DNA of 64,000 nt from Candidatus Thiodiazotropha endoloripes (GTDB taxonomy: Bacteria; Pseudomonadota; Gammaproteobacteria; Chromatiales; Chromatiaceae). The position numbers and the translations under genes are program-made. The notes below the pieces were generated by a model, which saw nothing but the letters and a program-made list of their open reading frames with translations, was not told the origin of the DNA and made no database searches. Positions 1-8,794 of this stretch are shown here, in pieces (the first letter of the stretch is position 1; each line of letters opens with the position of its first letter). The DNA lies in the NCBI GenBank assembly GCA_001709035.1, contig LVKA01000023.1, forward strand, positions 124,001 to 188,000, in the 5' to 3' direction.

Positions 1-317
1 GTGGATCGCTCATTGCGGGTTGCGAGATCAGACTGCTTTCTGATCTGAGGCGAGTCAATCACTGCAACTCACAAGGTTGTTATATTTAGCAGAGAGGCAC
101 GAAACTACTCTGTCCACCAGCCTAAGCATCAACCTTTGGAAAAAAATGCTTAGACCGTCAAATCAACGGCCAAAAAAACCAGTGCTCTGGTCCTCTAATC
201 GGAACCATTCTCAACACTGTAGATTGAAGTATAGTGTGCAGATCTTGTGGGTCAACAAATATCTGACTTTTAACAGTAAATTGTAATTTTTATAGGTAAA
301 TACCCTAATCTTTTTAA
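1..317. other. Non-coding stretch, no gene recognised
   Basis: Short open frames exist here but none has a Shine-Dalgarno site, a recognisable domain or convincing composition. The sequence is AT-rich towards position 300. Nothing further can be supported. Confidence 0.5.
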
Positions 318-572
318 CCTCGTTATCCAGGCTTACCCTTAAGCGTTGCCGGTCACTATCCGCGCCTGATTTCAATTAAGGCTATTGCCAATGGAACTGG
401 TTTCGAGCAAAACATTACATCAATCATGAGTTCAGGCGGGATATTTTTTCCATCACCTCTTGAATTGAGGGTAGGCGGCCACAATATTATTTTGAGACTC
501 CCGCTCAGTGACTTCTGCTGGGTTTCCTGGCAGATGGAAGATAGTAGGATCCAACTTGATTTTATTTGTTGA
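318..572 (+). pseudogene. Remnant of a PilZ-like domain protein
   Basis: An open frame between a TAA at 315-317 and a TGA at 570-572 encodes 84 codons. Its middle part contains SSGGIFF, followed by a PSPLELRVGG stretch and a strand-like ILRLPL segment. This is the core pattern of PilZ domains, which are c-di-GMP receptors (family knowledge). The frame has no start codon before the ATG at 426, which lies inside the domain. It stops soon after the domain core, and the arginine-rich c-di-GMP-binding N-terminus of PilZ is not clear. I infer a decayed PilZ gene. A short active protein from an unusual start codon cannot be excluded. Confidence 0.35.
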
Positions 573-804
573 GGGTTCGGAGCTTTTTCTATTTCCAATG
601 GTCAATCCTAGGAACGGTCAGATTTGTTAATAGTATTTAAATTATTGAAACGGAGAAATTAGGCGGAAATTACTGGTCTGCTGGAGATCACAAGCACTGG
701 ATTTGTGGTTTAAAATCCCTCTCTTTTTGCTGCAGAGATTGGTTTGATGACAATGGATAGCAGGGCCAGGACAAACAAGTAATCCGTAAAATAATTCCAC
801 TTTT

Positions 805-836
805 CAGGCTCGGCAAGCCTGCTAGAATCACCCTTT
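805..836 (+). promoter_or_regulatory. Probable clpS-clpA promoter with extended -10
   Basis: TG at 820-821, one base, then TAGAAT at 823-828 form an extended -10 box. A 6-bp inverted repeat (CAGGCT, loop CGGCA, AGCCTG; 805-821) sits just upstream and overlaps the TG. No convincing -35 is seen, as is common with extended -10 promoters. The expected transcription start falls at about 835, directly at the clpS ATG (837). The clpS mRNA may therefore be leaderless. Confidence 0.45.
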
Positions 837-1157
837 ATGAGCGATAGAGAACAAAACTCACATGACGATGGTCTAGCATTAGAGGAGGCGTCTCCCAAAC
901 TAAAAAGACCGCCACTGTATAAGGTTATTATCCTCAACGACGACTATACCCCTATGGAGTTCGTGGTTCAGGTATTGGAAACCTTCTTTAATATGGACCG
1001 GGAGAAGGCTACCCGGGTAATGCTGCATGTACATACCCGAGGTGTAGGTGTCTGTGGTGTATTCACCAAAGACATTGCCGAGACCAAGGTCTCACAGGTT
1101 AACGACTACTCACGTAGCAACCAGCATCCGCTGATGTGCACCATGGAAGAGACCTGA
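837..1157 (+). CDS. clpS: ATP-dependent Clp protease adaptor ClpS
   Basis: ClpS is the cytoplasmic N-end-rule adaptor. It binds proteins with bulky hydrophobic N-termini and delivers them to ClpAP. The 106-residue product has the family's disordered acidic N-terminus, then a core with [11 protein letters not shown] (the NDD acidic pocket that reads the substrate N-terminus), HTRGVGVCG and the ending PLMCTMEE. Length matches the family. The gene lies 22 bp upstream of clpA on the same strand, its normal partner. No Shine-Dalgarno site precedes the ATG, and the likely promoter ends right at it, so leaderless initiation is possible. No other in-frame ATG fits the protein. Confidence 0.97.
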   Translation: MSDREQNSHDDGLALEEASPKLKRPPLYKVIILNDDYTPMEFVVQVLETFFNMDREKATRVMLHVHTRGVGVCGVFTKDIAETKVSQVNDYSRSNQHPLMCTMEET

Positions 1158-1179
1158 GCGGTACTGACGGAGTTTTAAG

Positions 1180-3453
1180 ATGTTGAACAAAGAGCTGGAA
1201 TTCACGCTAAATCAGGCCTTTAAAAGTGCTAAAGAGCGACTGCATGAGTTCATGACTGTGGATCATCTGTTACTCGCGTTGCTGGATAACCCTTCAGCAG
1301 TTACCGTGCTGCGTGCCTGTGGCGCCGATATTGAAAAGATGCGGCAGAAAATACGCAGCTTTGTCGATGAGACCACACCGTTGATCCCTGATGGGGATGA
1401 TCGGGAGATTCAACCCACCCTGGGTTTTCAGCGGGTTTTACAGCGTGCGGTATTCCATGTTCAGTCCTCCGGTAAGAATGAAGTCACCGGCGCCAATGTA
1501 CTGGTGGCAATTTTCAATGAACAGGATTCCCAGGCGGTATTTTTTCTGAATGAGCAGAAGGTAAGTCGACTGGATGTGGTCAACTACATCTCACACGGCA
1601 TCTCGAAACTGGACGAAGTGGGCCATGAAGAGACGCCTGTGGAACTCTCCAGTGAGAACAAGGGTGAGGAACAGGCAAGTGCCCTCGACAACTATGCGAC
1701 CAACCTCAACCACCTGGCGGAACAGGGCAAGATCGATCCACTGATCGGCAGGCACAATGAGATCGAACGCACCATCCAGATACTCTGCAGACGGCGTAAG
1801 AACAACCCTCTGCTGGTCGGTGAAGCGGGTGTTGGTAAAACCGCAATTGCAGAAGGATTGGCAAAAAAGATTGTCGATTCCGAGGTGCCGGATATTCTGG
1901 CGACCGCCACCATCTACGCGTTGGACCTGGGTACCCTGGTAGCCGGTACAAAATATCGGGGTGATTTCGAAAAGCGCCTGAAAGCTGTTCTGGCAGAACT
2001 CAAGCAGAAAAAAGATGTGGTGCTGTTCATCGATGAGATCCATACCATCATCGGAGCCGGAGCCGCATCCGGTGGGGTTATGGATGCCTCGAATCTGATC
2101 AAACCGGTGCTGGCCTCCGGTGAGCTGCGCTGCATCGGTTCTACCACCTATCAGGAATTCCGCGGAATTTTTGAGAAGGACCGGGCGCTGGCCCGCCGTT
2201 TCCAGAAGATCGATGTGGAAGAGCCTACCGTTGAAGAGACGATTGAGATCCTGAAAGGTCTTAAATCCCGTTTCGAGGAGCACCACAACATCGAGTACAC
2301 ACAGGATGCGCTGAACAGTGCTGCTGAATTGTCTGACAAATACATCAACGACCGACATCTGCCTGATAAGGCAATCGATGTGATTGATGAGGCGGGTGCA
2401 AACGTGCAGCTGCAGCCGGAGGATGAGCGCAGAAAGATTATCGATGTGGACGAAGTTGAGGCAATTGTTGCCAAAATCGCTCGAATTCCACCGAAAAAGG
2501 TCTCCATGTCCGATACTGAATCCCTGCGTAATCTGACCAGAGATCTGAAGATGGTGGTGTTTGGTCAGGATCCGGCAATCGAGGCATTGACCGCTGCGAT
2601 TCGTATGAACCGCTCCGGTCTGGTCAACGAAGGTCGTCCGGTTGGTTCGTTCCTGTTTACCGGGCCTACCGGTGTTGGTAAGACCGAGATCACCCGGCAG
2701 CTGGCCAGAATCTTGAGCATGGAGCTGATCCGTTTCGACATGTCTGAGTACATGGAGCGGCATACCGTATCAAGACTGATCGGTGCGCCTCCGGGCTATG
2801 TGGGATTTGATCAAGGTGGTCTGCTGACCGAAGAGATCGCCAAACACCCACACTGTGTCCTGTTGCTCGATGAGATCGAAAAGGCCCATCCGGATGTGTT
2901 CAATCTGCTGCTACAGGTGATGGATCACGGCACCCTGACCGATAACAATGGGCGCAAGGCCGATTTCAGGAATGTGGTGATTGTGATGACCACCAATGCC
3001 GGTGCTCAGGAGATGAGTCGCTCATCCATCGGTTTCAGTAAACAGGACCATACCACTGACGGCATGGAAGTGATTAAAAAGATGTTTACACCTGAATTCA
3101 GAAACCGACTCGATGCCATCATTCAGTTCTCCGGATTGACGCCGGAACATATCGCCAAGGTTGTGGACAAGTTTGTCTTTGAGCTGGAAGGTCAGCTACA
3201 GGAGAAGCATGTCAATCTGATCGTCGAAGCTGAAACAAGAGTCTGGCTTGCGGAGCATGGATATGATCCACAGATGGGTGCTCGACCTATGGCCCGCTTG
3301 ATTCAGGACGAAATTAAGAAGCCCCTCGCTGAAGAGTTGCTGTTCGGAAAGCTGTCTACGGGTGGGGCCGTCAGGGTGGATGTCGCGGAAGACAAGCTGG
3401 TTTTCGATATCGAGGGCGAGCAGGTTGCCGATACCTCGATCGACGAAGGCTGA
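1180..3453 (+). CDS. clpA: ATP-dependent Clp protease ATP-binding subunit ClpA
   Basis: ClpA is the AAA+ unfoldase that feeds ClpP and takes N-end-rule substrates from ClpS. The 757-residue protein has the double-helical-repeat N-domain (about 1-143) that docks ClpS. It then has two AAA+ modules: Walker A GEAGVGKT (214-221) with Walker B LFIDEIH, and a second Walker A GPTGVGKT (near 496-503) with LLLDEIEKA. A SIGF tripeptide-loop motif near residue 618 is the expected ClpP-docking loop; E. coli ClpA has IGL here. It is co-transcribed with clpS. Its stop codon lies only 6 bp from the convergent infA stop, with no visible terminator between them. Confidence 0.98.
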   Translation: MLNKELEFTLNQAFKSAKERLHEFMTVDHLLLALLDNPSAVTVLRACGADIEKMRQKIRSFVDETTPLIPDGDDREIQPTLGFQRVLQRAVFHVQSSGKNEVTGANVLVAIFNEQDSQAVFFLNEQKVSRLDVVNYISHGISKLDEVGHEETPVELSSENKGEEQASALDNYATNLNHLAEQGKIDPLIGRHNEIERTIQILCRRRKNNPLLVGEAGVGKTAIAEGLAKKIVDSEVPDILATATIYALDLGTLVAGTKYRGDFEKRLKAVLAELKQKKDVVLFIDEIHTIIGAGAASGGVMDASNLIKPVLASGELRCIGSTTYQEFRGIFEKDRALARRFQKIDVEEPTVEETIEILKGLKSRFEEHHNIEYTQDALNSAAELSDKYINDRHLPDKAIDVIDEAGANVQLQPEDERRKIIDVDEVEAIVAKIARIPPKKVSMSDTESLRNLTRDLKMVVFGQDPAIEALTAAIRMNRSGLVNEGRPVGSFLFTGPTGVGKTEITRQLARILSMELIRFDMSEYMERHTVSRLIGAPPGYVGFDQGGLLTEEIAKHPHCVLLLDEIEKAHPDVFNLLLQVMDHGTLTDNNGRKADFRNVVIVMTTNAGAQEMSRSSIGFSKQDHTTDGMEVIKKMFTPEFRNRLDAIIQFSGLTPEHIAKVVDKFVFELEGQLQEKHVNLIVEAETRVWLAEHGYDPQMGARPMARLIQDEIKKPLAEELLFGKLSTGGAVRVDVAEDKLVFDIEGEQVADTSIDEG

Positions 3454-3459
3454 TCGGCC

Positions 3460-3678
3460 TCAGCGAGCACGATAGGTGATGCGGCCCTTGGTCAGGTCGT
3501 AAGGTGTCAGCTGCACGGTAACCTTATCGCCGGTAAGGATACGAATGTAGTGTTTACGCATTTTGCCTGAAATATGGGCAGTCACCACATGGCCGTTTTC
3601 CAATTCCACGCGGAACATGGTGTTGGGCAGAGTCTCGACAACCGTGCCTTCCATCTCGATAAAATCTTCTTTCGCCAT
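3460..3678 (-). CDS. infA: Translation initiation factor IF-1
   Basis: IF-1 binds the 30S A site and helps IF-2 and IF-3 during initiation. The 72-residue product starting [11 protein letters not shown] is a single OB-fold S1-like domain of exactly the usual length, ending in the typical [10 protein letters not shown] longer in-frame reading adds 16 residues with no family resemblance, so the ATG at 3678 is chosen. The gene is convergent with clpA, an arrangement seen in many gammaproteobacteria where infA and clpA are neighbours. Confidence 0.97.
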   Translation of the reverse strand: MAKEDFIEMEGTVVETLPNTMFRVELENGHVVTAHISGKMRKHYIRILTGDKVTVQLTPYDLTKGRITYRAR

Positions 3679-4053
3679 ACTATCTTTATACTCAATATTG
3701 TGTGGGCCCCAACAGAGGGCTCTCAAAAAACGGGCGGATTATACCACAGGGCCCGCAACTGAAGTGCGCCATTATCAGTATATTTGCGCGTATGGCAAGT
3801 GATTCTGCATCATTCCGTCGGTTGCGGGTGTGTAAATTCCCCGATGACGATCCAGCATGATGCTGTTTTTATGGCTTTTCCCAGAGCTGACCAGCTTTCT
3901 TGTGGTGTTTGACGCGGCATGACACGGCTGTGCCGTAATCGTCTTTTTCTACATAACTTTCTGATATTGCTCTATAGAATCCACATAGGGGATAAATAGG
4001 TTTAACGTCTTTGAGTTGCGAATTTTACAAATGTTAAATAACAGGCCCGAGTG
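3679..4053. other. Intergenic region upstream of infA
   Basis: This region should carry the infA promoter, reading leftward. I see no tRNA, no perfect hairpin with a T-run and no credible small gene. Its right end is the 3' side of the DUF2333 gene. Confidence 0.4.
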
Positions 4054-5127
4054 TCAGCCCTGGCTGAGGAGGTTTCGCAAATCGATTACTGCGGCGTTGG
4101 CCCTGGAAATGTAGGAGGCCATCACCAGCGAGTAGTTGGCGAACATGCCGAATCCTTTCCCATTCAATACCACAGGACTGCTGATCGGTGCCTGGCTGGC
4201 TTCCAGTTCACGGATGATCTGTCGCAAACTGACCAGGGCGTTCTTTTTGCGCAGGATTTCGTAGAAATCGATCTCCACAGCCTGCAGGAAGTGAATCAGC
4301 GCCCAGGTCGAGCCTCTGGCTTCATAGAAAACGTCGTCGATCTCCAACCAGGGGGTCTGTACCCTCATCTGCTCGTTGGTGGCTGTGGATTGGGAGGCCG
4401 AAGGGTCACCTGCCAGATCGGTATTGATCCGCTGTTGCCCGACACTGGCACTCAAACGCTGAGAAAGACTGCCCAGCCTTTTTTCCACCACGGCAAGCCA
4501 ATCCCGCAGATTATCAGCCCTGGCATAAAACTGGGTGTTTTGATTGCCATCGGCGGAGAGCCCTTTCAGATAGCGCTCCAGTGCCTCAATACCCTGTCGG
4601 TATTCACCTTCGGTGGATGGGAATATCCAGGAATCATTGCTGTAGTTGAATTGGGGCTCAGCAATCGCGAGATCCTTGTTTTCCAGCGATTGGGATTGGG
4701 AACGGCTCATATCGTTTCGCAACGAACGAGCCAGATCCCTGACCTGGGTCAGCACGCCGAACTCCCAATTCGGCATGTTGTCGAGAAACAGACTGGGAGG
4801 TGTGATGTCGTTACTCAGATAGCCGCCGGATTTATCTAGCAAGGTTTTGATTGCCGTCAGCAGGGTCATGGTGGTGTAGGAGCCGGTTACCGGTTTCAGC
4901 TCCAGTTCCGCCAGTTTGTCGTTACTGTGGCTACGCACATCGAACGGCGGCGGCATGATGCTCCAGTAGACTCCCAGCAGAAACAGGATGATGATCAGTG
5001 TGATGGTGGCTAAGCCACTCGCCCAGAGCTTACCTTTCTCCTGCAGAGTACGGGGATGGTAGAGGGATAAGGTACGATTGAACACTGCCACTGTTTGGCG
5101 GGCAATCCTGGCGAAACTGTCCTTCAC
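4054..5127 (-). CDS. DUF2333 family membrane protein
   Basis: The product is a conserved gammaproteobacterial protein of unknown function. It has one N-terminal membrane segment (about 30-55, ending before the MPPPFDV that marks the family) and a long, mostly helical periplasmic part. I take the GTG at 5127 as start because AAGGAAGG lies six bases before it, giving 357 residues beginning MKDSFARIARQ. An ATG six codons upstream (5145) has no good ribosome site. It follows the oxidase cluster on the same strand but after about 150 bp containing a hairpin, so it is probably transcribed separately. No enzymatic motif is visible. Confidence 0.85.
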   Translation of the reverse strand: MKDSFARIARQTVAVFNRTLSLYHPRTLQEKGKLWASGLATITLIIILFLLGVYWSIMPPPFDVRSHSNDKLAELELKPVTGSYTTMTLLTAIKTLLDKSGGYLSNDITPPSLFLDNMPNWEFGVLTQVRDLARSLRNDMSRSQSQSLENKDLAIAEPQFNYSNDSWIFPSTEGEYRQGIEALERYLKGLSADGNQNTQFYARADNLRDWLAVVEKRLGSLSQRLSASVGQQRINTDLAGDPSASQSTATNEQMRVQTPWLEIDDVFYEARGSTWALIHFLQAVEIDFYEILRKKNALVSLRQIIRELEASQAPISSPVVLNGKGFGMFANYSLVMASYISRANAAVIDLRNLLSQG

Positions 5128-5247
5128 TGATGACCTTCCTTTCATTGAGATTGAACTATTCCCTGGTACAGGCTGCCAACGGTAAATTTTACAACCCGCA
5201 AGGAACTATCTCACGATTCTCTTGGAGACATACTCTATATGGTGTCG

Positions 5248-5269
5248 TGAGCTTGAGATTTCAAGCTCA
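5248..5269. terminator. Hairpin downstream of ctaB
   Basis: A perfect 9-bp inverted repeat (TGAGCTTGA, loop GATT, TCAAGCTCA) lies just 3' of the ctaB stop. The T-rich side is on the plus strand, and there is no U-run in the ctaB direction. It may act as a weak or Rho-assisted terminator, or as an mRNA 3' end protector. Confidence 0.4.
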
Positions 5270-5281
5270 TTTTACAACTGT

Positions 5282-6184
5282 TCAAATCAGCATGATGTAG
5301 TGATCTGCCAGCAACAGGGTGAAGAGCAGGCTCAAATAGAGGATTGAGTAGCCAAAGGTTTTCATGGCATGGGTACGACCTGGGCTATGCAGCAGTTTGA
5401 CTGCGTGATAGACGAAACCGATCCCGAGCGCAATGGCGCCGCTCAGATAGAGATAGCCGCTCATATGGACCACGAAGGGCAGCAGAGTGACAGCCAGCAA
5501 CATGATGCTATAGATCAGAATCTGCTGCTTGGTAAAGTCGATACCATGGGTTACCGGCAACATTGGAATGTCAGCCCTGGCATAGTCATCGCGCCGGTGA
5601 ATCGCCAGAGGCCAGAAGTGAGGGGGGGTCCATACAAAGATGATCAACATCAGCAGAAAGGCCTCGATGGTCACCTCGCCGGTAATCGCAGCCCAACCGA
5701 GCAGTGGCGGTGCAGCGCCGGCCAAGCCGCCCCAGACGATATTTTGCGGTGTCGTACGTTTCAGAAATCGGGTATAGATCAGTGCATAGCCGATCAGCGC
5801 CAGGAATGTCAGCAGTGCTGTCAGCGGATTCACCAGAAAGTAGAGCATGGAGATCGAAACCATACCCAGCAACAAAGCAAAACTACCGGCATGCTGGCTG
5901 TCCATATGGCCGCTGGGGATTGGTCGACGCTGGGTGCGGTCCATCATTTTATCAATCCGCTGATCGACAATATGGTTGACCACCGCCCCGCAGGCAGCTG
6001 CCAAAGAGATACCGAGCAGTCCGAACAGCATTGGTTGCCAGGGGACTAAACCTTGTTTTGACAGCAGCATACCGACCAGTGCAGTAAAGGCGATCAACAA
6101 CACCACCTTGGGTTTGGTCAGTTCATAGTAGTGTTGCCAGGCAAATCCAACGGATTGGCGAGCGGTAAGATCACTGGTGGCCAT
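5282..6184 (-). CDS. ctaB: Protoheme IX farnesyltransferase (heme O synthase)
   Basis: This inner-membrane UbiA-family enzyme transfers a farnesyl group to heme B to give heme O, the precursor of heme A. The protein has about nine membrane segments and two prenyl-diphosphate/Mg-binding motifs: NHIVDQRIDKMMDR with downstream RRPIPSG, and HRRDDYARADIPMLPV. The ATG at 6184 is chosen over an earlier in-frame start because AAGGAGG lies five bases before it. The start overlaps the 3' end of the upstream SCO-like gene by 14 bp, so the two are translationally linked. It is the last gene of the oxidase cluster. Confidence 0.96.
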   Translation of the reverse strand: MATSDLTARQSVGFAWQHYYELTKPKVVLLIAFTALVGMLLSKQGLVPWQPMLFGLLGISLAAACGAVVNHIVDQRIDKMMDRTQRRPIPSGHMDSQHAGSFALLLGMVSISMLYFLVNPLTALLTFLALIGYALIYTRFLKRTTPQNIVWGGLAGAAPPLLGWAAITGEVTIEAFLLMLIIFVWTPPHFWPLAIHRRDDYARADIPMLPVTHGIDFTKQQILIYSIMLLAVTLLPFVVHMSGYLYLSGAIALGIGFVYHAVKLLHSPGRTHAMKTFGYSILYLSLLFTLLLADHYIMLI

Positions 6185-6815
6185 ATTGACCTCCTTGGGA
6201 CCAGGTTTGTGAGGCCTTGAGTAGGCGTTCCAGATCTTTGAGAATCTGTTTGGAAGTGACCTGTGGGGTGTCATAACGCATCATCAAATCACCTCTGGGA
6301 TCGATTACAAAGATCGGTACGCTATCTTCAAATTCGGCTTGTGGAAAGAGTGTTCTAACGGCGTTCTGCTGGTCATCATCGGGTATCAGCAGATGGGTGC
6401 CTTCAAGGCCGTCGAGGGAGGGTGTCTGCAGACTTCCGTCACTCCCCGGCAGAATGATCAGCCCACGGGCAATGCGCTGTCTGTTGGCCGCCGTAGCTCT
6501 ACGTATCTGGCGAACTTTGATCAGGGTTTCCAGGCAGGCCGCATCACAACTCCGTTCGCTGATCACCAGCAGTGTCCACATGCCTTCAAGGGTCTGCCAG
6601 TCAAAACTCGATTGATCGGTTGTCTTGAGATCGATTGATGCCACCGCTCTGGGCGGATCGATCAACACCCCATGATGTGTCCTGCCTGAGGGGAGCCATT
6701 GTGGATTCAGAAAATACAGCCAGGCGGCGATCAGTGGTAGCGCAGTAATCCCAACCAGGATCCATAGCGAGGTCAGATTGCGTGAAGTAGGGGGTTGTTG
6801 GGCCAGGCTGTTCAT
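6171..6815 (-). CDS. SCO-like membrane-anchored thioredoxin-fold protein of the oxidase cluster
   Basis: The 214-residue product has one N-terminal membrane anchor (about 16-35) followed by a periplasmic domain. That domain carries NPQW, a GVLIDPP motif and a CDAAC pair (C90, C94). The order resembles SCO1/SenC copper chaperones, which use CxxxC, but the trailing proline and a clear distal histidine are not seen. It lies between SURF1 and ctaB, the usual place of an uncharacterised cytochrome-oxidase assembly protein, and overlaps SURF1 by 4 bp (ATGA). I infer a role in copper delivery or thiol redox for CuA assembly. Confidence 0.7.
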   Translation of the reverse strand: MNSLAQQPPTSRNLTSLWILVGITALPLIAAWLYFLNPQWLPSGRTHHGVLIDPPRAVASIDLKTTDQSSFDWQTLEGMWTLLVISERSCDAACLETLIKVRQIRRATAANRQRIARGLIILPGSDGSLQTPSLDGLEGTHLLIPDDDQQNAVRTLFPQAEFEDSVPIFVIDPRGDLMMRYDTPQVTSKQILKDLERLLKASQTWSQGGQYGHQ

Positions 6816-7543
6816 GTAGTTTCGCTCGCCACTTTTTGATACGAGAGACGTAGCCAGACAAGCAGGGCGATGATGGCAAACGCAAACCACTGGATAGCAT
6901 AGCCGATATGCATCAGATCACTGACTTTCGGTGTTGGCCATTGGCGGATGAAATCCTGATCATCTTTAGATGTCTGCAGTACCAGTATCGGTAGTACCTC
7001 CAAACCTGACCATTGACGATAACGCTCCAGAGTCAGATAGGGCCAGCGTGGCGGGAACTGACTGTCGTCGTCGATTGGTGTAAGCTCTATGGCCGGGGCT
7101 TGGGGAATGGTGATCTCCCCACTTATCTTCAACTGACCACGGCTGTTGATCAGTAAACCGCTGTCTGTGGAAGGCGTTTCTGCGGTCCAGCCACGATTTA
7201 CCAGAACCAGTTCACCGCTGGCTGAGAGTTGCAGTGGCGTCACCACATGAAATCCGGTTTTACCCAAGTGTTTGCGGTTGGCAATGAAGATGGTCTTCTC
7301 TGTCAGGAATTCACCATGCAGATTTACCTGTCTGTATAGAAGCTGATCCGCTTCAGGGCGTGCAGATACGGTTAGCGAGATGGGGGGCATCTTACGACGC
7401 ATCTCCAAAGCAGTCGCCTGGTTGCGTTTCTGCTCGGCGCGCTCGAGTTGCCAGAATCCGAGACTGCATAATAGGGGAGTTACTATTACCATAACAACTG
7501 TAGGGATTGTTTGAGCGCGAAATTGCCGGGTACTGCGTGTCAT
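6812..7543 (-). CDS. SURF1 family cytochrome oxidase assembly protein
   Basis: SURF1 proteins help insert heme A into subunit I. The 243-residue product has the family plan: an N-terminal membrane helix (GFWQLERAEQKR signature just after it), a periplasmic domain with VNRGW, and a C-terminal helix near HIGYAIQWFAFA. The ATG at 7543 is preferred; a TTG five codons upstream is the only extension. The stop overlaps the next gene's ATG (ATGA). Its presence implies that heme A, not heme O, is meant for this oxidase. Confidence 0.9.
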   Translation of the reverse strand: MTRSTRQFRAQTIPTVVMVIVTPLLCSLGFWQLERAEQKRNQATALEMRRKMPPISLTVSARPEADQLLYRQVNLHGEFLTEKTIFIANRKHLGKTGFHVVTPLQLSASGELVLVNRGWTAETPSTDSGLLINSRGQLKISGEITIPQAPAIELTPIDDDSQFPPRWPYLTLERYRQWSGLEVLPILVLQTSKDDQDFIRQWPTPKVSDLMHIGYAIQWFAFAIIALLVWLRLSYQKVASETT

Positions 7544-7624
7544 AACAACTATATTCAAATTATCCTAAATTAAAACAGTACTGAAGATCGGTATTTCATC
7601 GGTACCTCAGAAGAGGGAATAATT

Positions 7625-7846
7625 GTGGACATTATCTTTAAGTTACCTGTACTTCTGGTTCTGTTATTCATTCTCATCTCCCTCTTTCAGGGAATGTACT
7701 ACATGGCGAAGGATGACGGTAAGAACAGTAGCACCCGTGTGGTACGCGCCTTGACCATCCGGGTGACACTCTCGTTACTGTTGTTCGCCATTCTCATGGC
7801 CGGTTACTTTTTTGGGCTGCTTACACCTCATGGTCTAACATCTTGA
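7625..7846 (+). CDS. DUF2909 family twin-helix membrane protein
   Basis: The product is 73 residues with two membrane helices (about 7-27 and 46-66) around a basic loop. This small protein family is regularly found inside proteobacterial cytochrome c oxidase clusters. It starts with GTG, with AGAGGG upstream. It is the only plus-strand gene within the oxidase cluster, lying between SURF1 and coxC. Function is unknown; an assembly or stability role is inferred only from location. Confidence 0.85.
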   Translation: MDIIFKLPVLLVLLFILISLFQGMYYMAKDDGKNSSTRVVRALTIRVTLSLLLFAILMAGYFFGLLTPHGLTS

Positions 7847-7874
7847 TTCATTTTGTAATGGGTGATGAGCAGGC

Positions 7875-8747
7875 TCACAACCAATAGACAAAAACAAACA
7901 GGCCAAGCCAAACCACATCCACAAAGTGCCAATACCAGGCCACGGCCTCGAAGGCGAAGTGGTTGTGCGCGCTGAAATGGCTTTTCATACTTCGACCCAG
8001 GATGGCCATCAGCATCACCGCTCCCATGGTTACATGAAATCCATGGAATCCAGTCAGCATATAAAAGGTTGAGCCGTAGGCTCCGGTTTCCAGTGTCAGG
8101 TTGAGCTCCTGATAGGCGTGCCCATATTCATAAGCCTGCAGGATGACGAAAAAGACCCCCAGGGCGATGGTTGCGATCAGTCCGTTTACCAGCTGCTTTT
8201 GGTTGTCCAGCTTCAAACCCCAGTGGGCCCAGGTGATGGTCGCACCGCTGGTCAGCAGTATCAGAGTATTGATTGCCGGTATACCCCAGGCACCCATCGG
8301 TAGGAAATCGCCACCCAGTTCTCCAGGCCCATGGGAGGGCCAGGCATTCTCAAATCCGTGATAGAGAATTTCGTTGGTTACACCAAGATAGCCATCGCCA
8401 CCCAGCCAGGGTAGGGCGATATTCCGAATGTAGTAGAGGGCGCCAAAAAAGCTGAGAAAGAAGAATACTTCCGAGGCAATAAACCAAAACATACCCATGC
8501 GGAATGAGGTATCGACCTGACGATTGTAACAATCGCTCAAATTCTCCTTGATCACATCCCGAAACCAGCCATACAGCAGGTAGAAGAACATCAACAGGCC
8601 TGCAACCACCAGGTAGCTGCCCAGGGAGACCCCGTTCATCGCCAGAGCGCCGCCAAACAGGGTGATTAACAGTGAAAACATGCCGATGATTGGCCAGGGG
8701 CTTGGATCGGGTATGAAGTAGTCCCCACTATGCTCCTTTGCTGACAT
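7875..8747 (-). CDS. ctaE: Cytochrome c oxidase subunit III
   Basis: The 290-residue membrane protein has about seven helices. It carries the subunit III landmarks WFIASEVFFF (with the glutamate that sits near the subunit I proton entry), TWAHWGL and the C-terminal WHFVDVVWLGLFVFVYWL region. Subunit III stabilises the catalytic core and proton uptake. The gene is 3' of ctaG on the same strand with a short gap and belongs to the coxB-coxA-ctaG-coxC run. Confidence 0.97.
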   Translation of the reverse strand: MSAKEHSGDYFIPDPSPWPIIGMFSLLITLFGGALAMNGVSLGSYLVVAGLLMFFYLLYGWFRDVIKENLSDCYNRQVDTSFRMGMFWFIASEVFFFLSFFGALYYIRNIALPWLGGDGYLGVTNEILYHGFENAWPSHGPGELGGDFLPMGAWGIPAINTLILLTSGATITWAHWGLKLDNQKQLVNGLIATIALGVFFVILQAYEYGHAYQELNLTLETGAYGSTFYMLTGFHGFHVTMGAVMLMAILGRSMKSHFSAHNHFAFEAVAWYWHFVDVVWLGLFVFVYWL

Positions 8748-8794
8748 TATAATTCTCTCCCCGATATGAGTTTTGTTTGGTTGATTGTCATCGG

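Noticed and set aside
77-286. 69-codon plus-strand frame at the left end
   Set aside because: No ribosome site, no recognisable domain, and composition like random AT-rich sequence.
1591-2763. Long minus-strand frame (390 codons) inside clpA
   Set aside because: It lies wholly antisense to a well-conserved ClpA; its length follows from the codon pattern of clpA.
4051-4839. 262-codon plus-strand frame opposite the DUF2333 gene
   Set aside because: Shadow of the real minus-strand gene; no domain and no ribosome site.
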